64,000 nucleotides of DNA, from assembly GCF_000835495.1 (NCBI RefSeq), contig NW_015622543.1, positions 3,200,463-3,264,462 on the forward strand, given 5' to 3'. Source of the stretch: Cladophialophora immunda. Its lineage: Eukaryota; Ascomycota; Eurotiomycetes; Chaetothyriales; Herpotrichiellaceae. The translations under genes were made by a program, and so were the position numbers. Shown here one piece after another: positions 22,677 to 33,700 of the stretch; positions within the stretch are counted from its first letter, which is position 1, and each line of letters begins with the position of its first letter. The notes beneath the pieces were generated by a model, which was not told the origin of the DNA, made no database searches, and saw only the letters and a list, made by a program, of their open reading frames with translations.

Positions 22677-23801
22677 ATGCCCTCACCACCCCTTGACGCG
22701 ATCGAGGACATCCTCGCCACCGCGACCATCGACCCAGCCTTGTCCACCGCCCTGCAATCCAGCCGTCTCCAGCCCGGCTCAAGCTACACGCTCGCGGACA
22801 TCAAACAAGGCGCCGCCGCGGGCCTTGCGCCGTTTCAGAAACGACTCGCGGACTCACGGCCGCCCGAGATCACGGAGGCTGAGCACTGGATCAAACTCCG
22901 CGACGACTGGGCATGCCGCATCATTGTGTGCTATTTGACCTCAGACCTCGAGGCCACTGCGCCGCCGCGACCACTCATCCTCCTGCTGCACGGCGGCGGC
23001 CACACTATCGGCTACCCCGAGATGCAGCTGGGGCTGGCGCGAGAGCTCGTCCTAGCCCACTCGGCGGTGGTGGTCTGCGCGTCGTACCGGCTGGCGCCGG
23101 AGTTCCCGTTCCCCTTTTCGATCTGCGACTCGTGGGAGGTGCTGCAGTTCTGCGCCAGCGAGAACCGGAAGTCCAACTCGGCCATCCTCCCGCGCTGCAC
23201 CGACGCCCGCGTGGGGTTCCTGGTCGGCGGCGAGAGCGCGGGCGCAAACCTCGCGGCCTCGCTGGCTCACCTGGCGAGAGACCACAACCTGAATCCTCCG
23301 CTGACGGGCCAGGTGTTGGTCGCCGGGACGTACATCTCACCGGGGCGCGTGCACGAACGGTACAAAGGGAGGTATCTGAGTCGCGAGCAGAACGCCGACG
23401 CCCCGATCCTGGACCGAGCCCTCCTGAAGCTGTTGACCGAGGCGTTCAAGCCGGATCCCGCTTCGAAGCTGTGCTATCCATTCGACCAGCACGACCCGCG
23501 CGATGGGGGCGGAGGCGCCGGTCGCGGGTCTGTCAAGCACGGCCATCTGGGCGTGGCGCCGGCGTATTTCCAGGTTTGCGGGCTCGATCCGGCCCGGGAT
23601 GACGGGCTGATCTACGAAAAGGTGCTCAGGGAGGAATGCGACGTGCCAACCCGGCTGGACCTGTATCGCGGGTGGGCGCATTGTTGGTGGGCGATGTTTC
23701 CAGACCTGGACATGTCAAGGAGGAGGATGCGAGATGCCGTGGACGGCGTGGGCTGGCTATTGGGTTTGAAAACGGATCGAAATGTCGGAGGCCATGTGTA
23801 A
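22677..23801 (+). CDS. Alpha/beta-hydrolase, HSL-type esterase (hydrolase fold-3)
   Basis: A 374-residue single-exon protein. The oxyanion-hole motif HGGG is at 105-108, the nucleophile Ser187 in GGESAGAN, the acid Asp in GLDPARDD (about 304-309) and His335 in GWAHCWW. ASYRLAPEFPFPF is typical of the hormone-sensitive-lipase group. No signal peptide is seen, so it is probably cytosolic. The gene is markedly GC-rich, which makes long shadow frames on the other strands. It lies beside and convergent with the MysC-type ligase (262 bases between stops). It could serve in that pathway, for instance on an ester or conjugate, but may equally be a general detoxifying esterase. Confidence 0.9.
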   Translation: MPSPPLDAIEDILATATIDPALSTALQSSRLQPGSSYTLADIKQGAAAGLAPFQKRLADSRPPEITEAEHWIKLRDDWACRIIVCYLTSDLEATAPPRPLILLLHGGGHTIGYPEMQLGLARELVLAHSAVVVCASYRLAPEFPFPFSICDSWEVLQFCASENRKSNSAILPRCTDARVGFLVGGESAGANLAASLAHLARDHNLNPPLTGQVLVAGTYISPGRVHERYKGRYLSREQNADAPILDRALLKLLTEAFKPDPASKLCYPFDQHDPRDGGGGAGRGSVKHGHLGVAPAYFQVCGLDPARDDGLIYEKVLREECDVPTRLDLYRGWAHCWWAMFPDLDMSRRRMRDAVDGVGWLLGLKTDRNVGGHV

Positions 23802-24063
23802 CAACACCGTCTCCCTCTTCCTTTAAAAGGTCACTGAAGCGGCCCAAGCCCTGTTGCAAAAGACCGGCTGGTCGATGAGAACTTGCGGCAATCGATAGCC
23901 TTTGTGCGAGCCTTCCATCTACGAAAAAAGCAATACATCAATCATATGAACCCAAGCAGGGCGAATGGGCAAGCCACCCCAACGAAACCTTCTCCTCTTC
24001 AAAAGCACTTTTCCCAATTTTCTTCTCTCTACCCTTCCCCTTTCCCCCAGGGGGCCGCTGTTG

Positions 24064-25545
24064 TCAGCACTCAAACATCTTGGCCGTGCTGACGTTGATG
24101 CGACTCCATTTCTTCCCCCAGCGGATGCAGCCCCAGAACCGCATCGGCCAGTACACGTGGTACAGCCACCACCAGGGCAGCGGGTCCCAGAGCGTGTACG
24201 TGCCGTCTTTCCAGGCCACCAGGTGGTCGAGGAAGACTGTGTAGCTGTGCCAGAGATCCCCGATCGAAACGCCAGAAAGCGTGAGGAGGGACGAAGTCGG
24301 GAGGACGACCAGGGTGACGAGATCGTGGCCGGTCCAGTAGTACTTGTCATCCGTGGCCGGGCGCACGACCCGAGTATCAGCCCGGCTGTCCTGGGGTTCG
24401 AAGACGGATAGATAGGCGTTGACCATTGCTGGCGTCCCGTTGAACAGTGCCACAGCCGTGTGCGCACGAGGATTGCACTCGATGGGATAAAGCACGATGT
24501 TTCTCGGGTCAGCCGCGTCCTCGTCCCGCACCATGAAATCGAAGGATAGATGGCCCGTGAAGTCGCTACCGCCGCTTGCAGCATACATCTTGGTGAACTC
24601 CAGCATTGCCCGACTCAGGGCAGACTCGGCAGGGAGTGCCTGGTAATGCATGAGCAATTCCGCCGAGGGACACGCCACGAAGGCCTTGACATGTCCCCCC
24701 ACGACCAGCGAGTGTGTGCAGTATTCGTTGCCCCGGACGAACTCCTGCAGTATCCACGGCGAGTCCGCCGAGATCTTGAGTCGGGCAATGTGCTCCGCCG
24801 TCTCGAGGTCGGAATTCTTGGGAAGCAGCGTCAGGTCTCCGCGGACTGCGTCGTCGACCCCGATCGTCTTCATGATGTACTTCCGGCCGGGCGGAGAGCG
24901 GCGTAATAGCCCCTGAACAGCCGTGCGGCTCGTGATCTCGTGCGTTTCAGGAATCGTAAGGCCAATGCTCTTGGTTTGTCGCATGAAGGAATGCTTCTCG
25001 TGCAGGGTCTGCGTCGCCTTGACGTCGAATTGGATGGCCCTGCAGTGAGTCCTTGCTTCAACAACCTCCTTGGCCATTCCGTCTTCGACCGCCGAGGCGA
25101 CCCCCGAGCAACTGATCCAGAGCTCGACCTTCTCCTTGATCACGACGTCCAGGAGGTTTTGAATGTACGGCGCGGCGCCGGATTTGGGATCGGGCTTTTG
25201 GAGGCGGTAGAACCTCCTCAGAGACGACGACACCCTCCCACACACCAACGAGCCGTCCGGCTCAAAGTCGGCTCCGATGACCTCGTGGCCTGCCTCGTAG
25301 AAGAGTCGTGCCAGCGCCAGTCCCTTGGTCATGCCCACTCCGGTGACCAAGACGGTCCTTTTTTGGAACCCGGCCTTGCGGCGTGCCGCTTTCCGATTGG
25401 CATTTGCTTTGCTTGGGAGGACTTTGCTCGCGAGAAGAGAGACAAACAGAATCAAGGTATCCAAAGGAAGAAACGCGAGGCTCAAAATCACAAGGCAGAC
25501 ATTCTGCAGCCGATGAGCAAGTAGCGAGGAACTGCCCTGAAGCAT
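24064..25545 (-). CDS. mysC: MysC-type ATP-grasp ligase (4-deoxygadusol-amino acid)
   Basis: A 493-residue single-exon protein. As in cyanobacterial MysC, a hydrophobic N-terminal segment (about 14-45) precedes a Rossmann-like domain beginning TVLVTGVGMTKGLALARLFY. The ATP-grasp core includes KYIMKTIGVDD, SPWILQEFVRGNEYCTHS, GHLSFDFMV and the metal site YPIECNPRAHTA. MysC couples glycine (or another amino acid) to 4-deoxygadusol to give mycosporine-glycine or an analogue. The C-terminal 100 residues, with several Trp and a second hydrophobic part (LVTLVVLPTSSLLTLSG), are fungal-looking additions. Its neighbours, an O-methyltransferase and a MysA-type cyclase, strongly support the role. The amino acid used cannot be read from sequence. 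Confidence 0.88.
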   Translation of the reverse strand: MLQGSSSLLAHRLQNVCLVILSLAFLPLDTLILFVSLLASKVLPSKANANRKAARRKAGFQKRTVLVTGVGMTKGLALARLFYEAGHEVIGADFEPDGSLVCGRVSSSLRRFYRLQKPDPKSGAAPYIQNLLDVVIKEKVELWISCSGVASAVEDGMAKEVVEARTHCRAIQFDVKATQTLHEKHSFMRQTKSIGLTIPETHEITSRTAVQGLLRRSPPGRKYIMKTIGVDDAVRGDLTLLPKNSDLETAEHIARLKISADSPWILQEFVRGNEYCTHSLVVGGHVKAFVACPSAELLMHYQALPAESALSRAMLEFTKMYAASGGSDFTGHLSFDFMVRDEDAADPRNIVLYPIECNPRAHTAVALFNGTPAMVNAYLSVFEPQDSRADTRVVRPATDDKYYWTGHDLVTLVVLPTSSLLTLSGVSIGDLWHSYTVFLDHLVAWKDGTYTLWDPLPWWWLYHVYWPMRFWGCIRWGKKWSRINVSTAKMFEC

Positions 25546-26203
25546 ATTGCCTCCAATACGGATGGATGTGTGCCGGAGTTAGAATGGGAAGAAATCCGAC
25601 GCAGAGCAAAGACTGATTGAGAGGGATGGGAAAAGGTTAAAGATTCCACATGCCTGACGCTGGAGAGTTGCTGCGGCAAGGCACCAGTTGTCTAAGCAAA
25701 AGTATTCATCGTATATAAATATAGACGTCACCTAGGGGAACAGGTGGAGGTGATAGGCAGGGCATTGCACTCCGATGCGCCAGGGAAAGTTTAATGGTAA
25801 ATAACAGGGGTCTCAATATCAAGTCTGCTACATGCTTACGTGCACTAAATGTGGTGCGTTAGACAAGGGTTTTCGCCTTGGTCGGACTGGCATGGTCAGG
25901 AAGCAGAAATGGTGGAGAACCAGGAAATGCAAGAAGTTGTAGGATTTGAATCAAAGACACGGATGACCCATCAGATGGTGTCATTCTACGGTCACAGTGC
26001 TGGCCTTGCTTGTTTATGCTGTTTCTCTCACGAGCTGGTTTAGGTCGCTTCGCACTCGACGCCACTCCTGTGCTCGGTCACCCATATGAGGAGAAACATT
26101 CGATGGTCTCGGTCCCCACGGGCAGGGAAAAAGGCATATGCGCGCCACGTACTCAAAGGGTGTGTAGATCTGTCCTATATTCTTGATTTTACATACGCAT
26201 ATA
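25546..26203 (-). promoter_or_regulatory. Promoter of the MysC-type gene; 3' flank of the methyltransferase
   Basis: A symmetric TATA stretch at 25712-25723 lies about 170 bases before the ligase start. Immediately upstream of it (for minus-strand transcription) is TGACGTC at 25724-25730, a CRE-like half-palindrome bound by ATF/CREB bZIP factors in other fungi. The rest contains no supported gene. Confidence 0.55.
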
Positions 26204-27175
26204 TCAGCCTTCTTCGGCCACTCCAACGCATTTCGTGATTTCAACAGCGTCCTGGTTGGTCTGGTTAGAATTTGGGAGCTTTGGACTGCACGATAGGCAC
26301 TTACTGGCACTCCCGACGGTTCGAAGCTGTGGACGAGTTTGCTTTCATAGATGAGCAGCGGGTTGCCCACCCTTGTCTCGTCCAGTTTGGCTTCACCCTC
26401 CCTTCTCAGGTACTGTTTGACTGTCCGATCGGCAAAGCGCGTGTCGACACCATTGACGGTCTGTGCGTTCTGCGTTGCCTGCTTCTTCTCCTCAACACTG
26501 CTCCGCACGTATTCTAGGTACGGTGGATTCCCGGGTTTGATCACATTGTCGGCGGCCAGGACGGAGCCCGGAGTAATCAGGTTCAGCTCCTCGCAGAGCT
26601 TCAGGTCGGTGGTGTATGCAGGCTTATAGTGATCCAGGAACATGAGGTCGATGTGCTGCAGGGCTCCTGTGGCATGCAACTCCTTGATGGAGGCATCACT
26701 CGAGCCTTCGATGACTTTGACGATGTCGCTCAAGCCAGCCAGGTCGACCAGAGAAGAGATCACATTGACAAACTCGGGATTTCTTTCAAGGCTGAAGTAC
26801 CTTTTGCCACCAGCCTTGCGGAGGGCGTCCCCAAACAAGATGCACGAGTACCCAACGTAACCGCCGAGCTCGACCATGACCTGGGGCTTGACTTCGGCTA
26901 TCAGGTCAGTCACAATCCGGCCTTTGTCTTCTCCCACATTCATGAGGTATTTCTGCGTGCGTGCAAATTGGTCGATAGCCGCCAGTACTTTATGCGGTGA
27001 ATTTCGCATATCCTCGACATCCGGCTTGTTGTGGATGAATTGTAAGAGTTCTCTCTCACGCCCATCATCGAACTGGGCTCGGTTAGTGCGTTTATTTACC
27101 AAAGGTCTTGTGGCTGGACTGTACAAATATCTCTTGTTGCTCCTGGTACTTCTTCTGCGGGTCAAACTCAGCCAT
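26204..27175 (-). CDS. Catechol-type O-methyltransferase (MysB role)
   Basis: Three exons (27175-27125, 27072-26305, 26251-26204) give 288 residues. Exon 1 is only 17 codons (MAEFDPQKKYQEQQEIF), joined in phase to FDDGRERELLQFI through a 52-base intron with a CACTAAC branch site. A single-frame reading gives a wrong N-terminus with a TTG start and a wrong tail. The SAM site appears as VMVELGGYVGYSCILFG; ERNPEF and DLMFLDHYKPAY fit the COMT family, and the end (GVPDAVEITKC) is typical. In the cluster it would methylate desmethyl-4-deoxygadusol to 4-deoxygadusol. It is COMT-like rather than a clear orthologue of cyanobacterial MysB. Divergent from the cyclase. Confidence 0.88.
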
Positions 27176-28476
27176 TGCTTGTCGAAATTGAGTCTCGCTC
27201 GTTAGGACAAGGTAGAAGCGACGTGTCTACCGGAAACAGACCGAGGCTTTTCCTCTCAAAAGTGGCTGAAAAAGATGGATACCTTCCCCAGGTAACCTCC
27301 CGCCCAACAATTTGGGCACAGTGTCATCAAGCTGTTCGTCCATCCACTCACAGAAGTTGATTTAACCAGTGGGGTCGGAATAGAAGAAGCGGTGTCAATA
27401 GATCTATGTGGGGTAGCATGCGAGATGCGAGATCGGTTCCGAGCCAGGTTTACCATGAATCACCATGTGTCGGCACGAAAGCAACGGACATGGTTGACTG
27501 GAGAGAATGGAAAAGTCATGATCAAAGTCGATAAAACGCAACATGTGGTGATGATTCGGTCATTTCGATGCAGCCAATGAGACAGCAGTGGGCTAGCCTT
27601 ATTAGGCCTAGCGTGTCCATAGCCTCATGCCCTCGGCCTCCACGACCAACGTCTTCCTCACCTATAGCAATACCCATGTGTGCTTGTGGAACATCTTCGA
27701 TCGTCATCAATCGCTGGATATGGACAGGCATTGGTAGAGAGAGCTGTGAAGGACGGCTTGGATACCCCGGCTGACATTTACATTATGTTCTGCCCCGCAA
27801 TGGTCACCGCACGCTGAGCCGGATCTCTAATCCTCGAGATTCAGGGGTACTGGGTCCATGAGACCGAGGCGCTAGAATCTGCACTCTTTCAACCTATGCG
27901 TGCCAGGACCTGGCATTTTACCTCAGAGCCGGTAGAGACGGCCCAGGGGCATGTACAGTCTTTGTGGATGACACTGCCGGAAGGAAAAGCCACGCCTCGA
28001 CGTTACCTCATTGACTTTTCACGACTACATCATGACTGTGACTGGTCCGAATGCTAAACCGGCGCCAAGTTGACTTTGGAGTTTTCAACATACAGAGACC
28101 GGGATCAATCCCATCGAGAAATCTGGTTTCTGCCTGCCATTGAGGACCCGCTAGTGGAAATCTTTCGCGGACTTGTTGAGTCCTGCTAAAGAAAGTACCC
28201 AGTCTCTTGACTCCACAGTCTTCTTTGCAGTCGCGGCGGTCAGAGGGAGACAATCTGTATGGTCGGAGACAGCTAGCGACCAGATACCTTCGTGTTCGTG
28301 AAGAATGTACTCTTCGATGAGCTTGTTGGGCTGGCCTGTCCATCGACCTGTTAATTGATATATTAGAGTCGACTTTTCCCCAATTGACTTCAACTTCTTA
28401 ATCCTTCACACCCTTTCCTCAAGGCACCTTGCCCAAAAACTCTCATCAACTGGGATATCCTTGGCCACGTTTTACA
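27176..28476. promoter_or_regulatory. Bidirectional promoter, O-methyltransferase and MysA-type cyclase
   Basis: 1.3 kb lies between two divergent start codons of the same predicted pathway, so joint control is likely. I saw no strong TATA box or known factor site by eye, and no gene inside. Confidence 0.5.
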
Positions 28477-30189
28477 ATGTCTGATCTCAAAGCCTCGGTT
28501 GCCGCAACGGCCTCCGGGTTTCATGTCGAGGGTTATGAAAAGATCGAATACGACTTCACCTTCATTGACGGAGTCTTTGACACGAAGCGAAGTGACCTGG
28601 CCGACTGCTACATGCGGTGGGGCCGGTGCCTCGCCGTGATGGATTACAACATCTTCAACATCTACGGCGAGCAAATGCAGAACTACTTCGATCACTACAA
28701 GATTGATCTCGACATTCACAAGACCATGATCGGAGAGAAAGCCAAGTCCATTGATACTTTCTTGAGCATTGTTGACTCGATGAACAAGTTTGGAATCTAC
28801 AGAAAGGTGAGGCTGACATTGACCGCCTACAGGAGACACAGCTGACGCATACACCAGGAACCTGTACTAGTCATTGGGGGTGGACTGGTCACCGATGTTG
28901 CTGGGTAAAAGTTACCACCTGCCGAAATGACTTCAAGGCACTCTGGCCCATATATCTCCTTAGAAATTGCACCTGCGGGCTTGTCGCTAACATCTACCCA
29001 CCAGTTTTGCCTGTGCTGCCTACCGCAGAAACACCAACTACATTCGCATTCCGACGACTGTCATCGGGCTGATTGATGCGTCCGTGTCCATCAAGGTCGC
29101 CGTCAACTACGGCAATTACAAGAACCGCCTTGGTGCCTACCATGCTCCCATGCGTACATTTCTCGACTTCACGTTTCTCCAGATGTTGCCCAAAGCCCAG
29201 ATCCGCAATGGATTTGCTGAGCTGATCAAAATTTCCACATGTGCTCATCTACCAACTTTCGAGTTACTCGACAAGTTCTGCGAGCAGCTGATCGACTCTG
29301 GTTTTGGCCGGTGTGACGGTGCACCCGACGAGGTGCGACAGGCGGCCGACTCCATCAACCGGGCTGGCATCCATGAGATGCTCAAGCTTGAGACGCCCAA
29401 CCTTCATGAGATCGGACTTGATCGGGTCATCGCCTATGGCCATACGTATGTTCCCACAGACGGATCTAGCTGCTCCCGCTGACAGTCTGTAGATGGTCAC
29501 CTCTGCACGAGTTGGTCCCAGAGGTCCCGCTCCGCCATGGACATGCGATTTCCATAGACATGGCTTATTCGGCGACTTTGGCCAACATGCGTGGCATCCT
29601 TAACGACACGGATCACCAGCGAATTTTGCGCCTTTTCTCACGAGCGGGATTGTCCATGGATCATCACCAGTTCAACGAAGAAATTCTCGACAAAGGGACC
29701 AAAGCAATCCTGAGAACTCGAGACGGAAAACTTCGAGCTGCAGTGCCGGCTCCGCTCGGGGCGTGCATTTTCCTGAACGATGTGTCCATGGATGAAATGT
29801 ACGCTGCACTCAAACGACACAAAGCCTTGATGAAAAACTTTCCTCGCAGCGGAGAAGGCATTGAAGCCTTTGTTGACGCGAGCGATACTGGGTACACGGT
29901 GAACAACAAGCCAGTGGAGACGAATGGCGTGTTGTCCGCCGGACTGAAGTCGTTGAATGTTCTTAACGACGACGTTCACAAGAATGGGGTCCAAGCCAAC
30001 GGCCACAATGGGAAGATTGCAAATGGGGTGTCAACCGCTACGAAGCATGCGTCGGATCCTGAAAAAGCTGACTGTCTCATTGAGGGGATCAGAGGTAATG
30101 GCTTGGGCGATGGCATTGTCAATGGAGTAGGAGATGGTGTTCCGACTGAGTTGAACGGGTGCAGCAAAAGGGTTGAAGTTCGAGCATAA
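28477..30189 (+). CDS. mysA: MysA-type sugar-phosphate cyclase (desmethyl-4-deoxygadusol synthase)
   Basis: Four exons (28477-28806, 28858-28904, 29005-29445, 29493-30189) give 504 residues. The fold is that of 3-dehydroquinate synthase, with [15 protein letters not shown] (NAD site), [26 protein letters not shown] and GHTWSPLHE plus LRHGHAIS (metal ligands). DAS..IK, the shape of the 150-residue N-terminus and GHTWSP fit the sedoheptulose-7-phosphate cyclases rather than the AROM enzyme of the shikimate path. Within that group, DDG synthase is chosen over epi-valiolone synthase because O-methyltransferase and MysC-type ligase genes adjoin. About 95 C-terminal residues rich in Asn, Gly and Val are an extension not found in cyanobacterial MysA. 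Confidence 0.9.
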
Positions 30190-30755
30190 TAAAAACAGAT
30201 GGACTTGATTGCCAATCGGGTTGAGAAAGGGTGGTACATCTAACGGGGTTAATTCTTTGAAAGAAGCTCTGGATTTGATACACGACTCACGGGCTCAAAT
30301 AGGAGGACAGAGATATTCAATGCCCAGCGAATGTCGAAATTAACGCAGACTGCTAGCCACGATAGAGTAATAGGGCTATACATGCTGGACACCTCTATCT
30401 TGAAGTCTTGCCCTATTTTTGTGAGCTGCGATATCTGCGTTGATTTCTGCAGTTTGAAGTTTGTCACCCTAGACTCCCACCCTTCTAGACGCGATGGTCA
30501 AATTCCTTTCGCATTTTGACACAATCTCGAATCAAGTAAGATTGAAGTGGTGTATGATGGCTATCGAAAGCCATCATCTGTCATGATGTCAGTAACGAGC
30601 CAGGCCATACCCTGAATATGGCATCATGACTGGACTTAATATAGTTCACCTCTACTCTCGCTTTCTATACTAGTATTCTGTTTTGTTTATTATGTATTCC
30701 CGTTGATTAGATTCCTGAATGGTGCCCCCCTGACTTGTTCATTCCTGTCTGGAGA
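30190..30755 (+). promoter_or_regulatory. Upstream region of the NRPS-like gene
   Basis: 566 bases between two genes on the same strand. It contains a perfect 9-base inverted repeat (30555-30578) followed by further TCATGAT/ATCATGA words, and an AT-rich stretch near 30640-30720. A small upstream exon of the NRPS-like gene cannot be excluded here. Confidence 0.5.
30555..30578. repeat. Perfect inverted repeat, ATGATGGCT arms, 6-base loop
   Basis: ATGATGGCT (30555-30563) and AGCCATCAT (30570-30578) are exact reverse complements around the loop ATCGAA, about 180 bases before the NRPS-like start. It could be a dimeric factor site or a hairpin in the leader. Confidence 0.75.
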
Positions 30756-33700
30756 ATGCAGGTTAACTATTTTACCTGCACATTAGGCCAGGCCGTCAAC
30801 CACCAGCACGGAAAGTCATACAGGACTATCGCCGAGTTTATCGACTTCAAGGCGCGAACTTCTCCCGAGATACCAGTCCTGGGCTTGTACGAGGTCATGC
30901 AAAGGCCCTCACACGAATGGACACCGCATATCTTGACGTTCAAGGACGTCCACACGGCGATCAATCTGGCCGCTGGGGCGTTATCGAAAACGGTTCATGT
31001 ACCACACGGACAAACGGTGGCGCTTCTGTGCCCCAGCTCTCCTGGTCTTTTGTTTACATGGCTTGGCCTCGCTTGGTTGGGACACCCGATCCTTCTGGTT
31101 GCGCCTCAATGCTCTCCGTCTGCGATCGCGCAGTTGTGCAAGTCCTGCGAGGTAGAATTGATCTTGTACGAGGAGCCTTACGGGGACCTGGCGGCGAAAG
31201 CCTCGCATGAGGCATCACAGATTGGGGATAGATCTCTTACCACCCACGCTGTTCCTTTCGCAGCAGAAAATCCCTTCCGACTCATCAAGCATCCTCCTAG
31301 TGGTTCTCCGGTCCCTGCAGTCAATGTTCGAGAGACTGATGTGGCGTATCTCCATCACACTTCCGGCACATCCAGCGGTGTTCCCAAGCCCATTCCACAA
31401 ACACACAAGGCAGCGGTCGGGGTGCTCCCGATGCTCGATGGCGCAACGCACGCGACCTTCACCACCACACCACTCTACCACGGCGGTGTCGCCGATTTGT
31501 TCCGTGCTTGGACCAGCAATGCTCTGATCTGGCTCTTTCCGGGAAAGGACCTTCCCATCACCGCTGCAAACGTTTGCACATGCCTCGACGTTGCGTCCGC
31601 GTCGGCGCAAGGCGGAATGGCACCAGGGACAAGGTATTTCTCTTCGGTGCCGTACGTTTTGCAAATGGTCGCGGATGACAAGAACGGCCTAGAGCATCTC
31701 AAAAGAATGGATATCGTGGGCGTGGGAGGGGCAGCTCTCCCTGCCGGAGTTGGGGACAGCCTTGTCAAGCATAACATCAACCTGATATCGCGATTCGGCA
31801 GCGCCGAGTGCGGGTTTCTCATGTCCTCTCATCGGGACCATGCAAAGGACAAGGAATGGCAGTATCTCAGAGCCGCACCGGATGGCGAGTTTCTCCAGTT
31901 CGTGCCCAGGGACGAGGGCCTTTCCGAGCTCATCATCCGACCTGGCTGGCCTCACATGGTACACATTCCACTTCCCCTTAACACTTCGTGTGCGCCTGAG
32001 AAGCTGATGGCTAACAGGCCAAACGCAACCGAGACGACGGCGCCTTCGCCACCGCCGACCTGTTCGCACCCCACCCGACCATCCTCGACGCATGGCGGTA
32101 TCACTCTCGTGCGGATTCGCAGCTGACGCTCATCACCGGCAAGAAATTCGACCCGGCACCTCTCGAGGATGCCATTCGAGCGTCAGCTTCCTCGGTTATA
32201 GAAGACGTCTTCATATTCGGCAACGGCAGACCGTACCCAGGAGCCTTGCTGTTTCCTCGTGACACCGCCCGTATGAGCAACAGCGACCTCATCCGCCAAC
32301 TAGTGCCCGTGGTCGAAGCCTTGAACCACCAGAGCCAGAGCCACGCACGGATACCGAAAAACATGCTCGTCCCGATGGACCATCTCGATCAAGGACTGGA
32401 GAAGAGCAGCAAAGGCACGATTTTGAGGACTAAGGCTGAAGAAAGGTTCGCAGAGACAATTGCAGCTGCGTACGCGGAAGAGGAACTTCCCAAGGGTACT
32501 GGTCCAGAGGTGCCGGATGATGAAATACCCGCGAGGATTCGTGACATTGTCGAAGGGGCCGTTGGCGAAGGGAGCCATCACTGTTACGAAAACACCCAAG
32601 CCCCCTTGACGGAGCAGACAGATCTCTTTGCATATGGAGCCGACTCTGTCGCGTGCATCCAAATCCGCCGTGCTCTGTCTCAACTACTGCCTCAAGGCTC
32701 AAGCTTGCCGTTGACCGTGGTCCAAGACACCGGAACCATCGCAGGCCTGAGTGATCTTGTCCTTCGCATGCGGTCGGCAAAAGCAGGCGACGAAATCAAA
32801 GCGCAGGGGCAAGACGAACAGAACCAGAGCCGGCATCAGCTGATGCAGGACTTGGTCAACGAGTATAGTGTCTTCGAGGAGCCTGCGTCCCAGCCATCCT
32901 CCTCTCAAACTCCACCTCCCACACGGAACCGAACACATCGCAAGCCAGCTCAATGCACAGGAAATGAAAAGGGCATCCATGTCCTTCTCACCGGTCCGAC
33001 TGGCTCTCTAGGCGCACATATCCTGCACCAACTGCTGTCCGACCCTTCCATCTCGACAATCCACCTGCTCGTCCGCGGCGCCACAGCTACAGCCTCGCGT
33101 GAACGTGTCTTGAAAGCGTTGTCCTCGCGCCGTCTTTCCGTCCCGGCGTCCTTCGATGCCAAAACACAAATCCACCGCTGCAGACTCTCGGACGCCAGAC
33201 TCGGACTGTCCGACGAGGGGTATCAGCGGTTGGCGGAGGACGTGGACGTGATCGTCCATTTGGCATGGAGCGTGAACTTCCTCCTCCCGCTCCGTGCGTT
33301 TGCGCAGACTCACCTCGCGGGAACCAGGAACTTGATCAATCTGGCTCTCTCCTCGGCAAAAGGTAACGAGCCACCGCCGAGATTTATATTCTGCTCCAGC
33401 GTGGCAGCCGTATCAGCCTACCCTTCCATGACTTCTCGTCCAGCCACAATACCCGAAAAGGTCCTCTCGGACCCCGCCGTGGCCGGCCCAACAGGATACG
33501 CTCAGTCGAAATGGGTCGCCGAACATATCTGCCAACGTTCGGTGCAGCAGATCCATCGGCTGAGAAACCGCATCTCCATTGCCCGGGTGGGACAGTTGGC
33601 CGGGGCAAGAGACACGGGCGTGTGGAGCGCCAGCGAAGCGTATCCTCTGATGCTGAGCAGCCTCAAGACTACCGGGTGTCTACCGGACTTGGACGGCGCG

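Noticed and set aside
22913..23602. Long Arg/Ala/Gly-rich frames over the esterase gene
   Set aside because: They are shadows of a GC-rich gene whose true frame has a full catalytic triad.
26014..27165. Single 383-residue reading of the O-methyltransferase region
   Set aside because: It begins at a TTG, has an Arg-rich false N-terminus and a non-homologous tail. Two introns with good signals give the normal 288-residue COMT-type protein.
28477..30189. Reading the cyclase as AROM-type 3-dehydroquinate synthase or epi-valiolone synthase
   Set aside because: It is a stand-alone cyclase with sugar-phosphate-cyclase features, and its neighbours fit the DDG (mycosporine) branch. Epi-valiolone synthase is not fully excluded by sequence alone.
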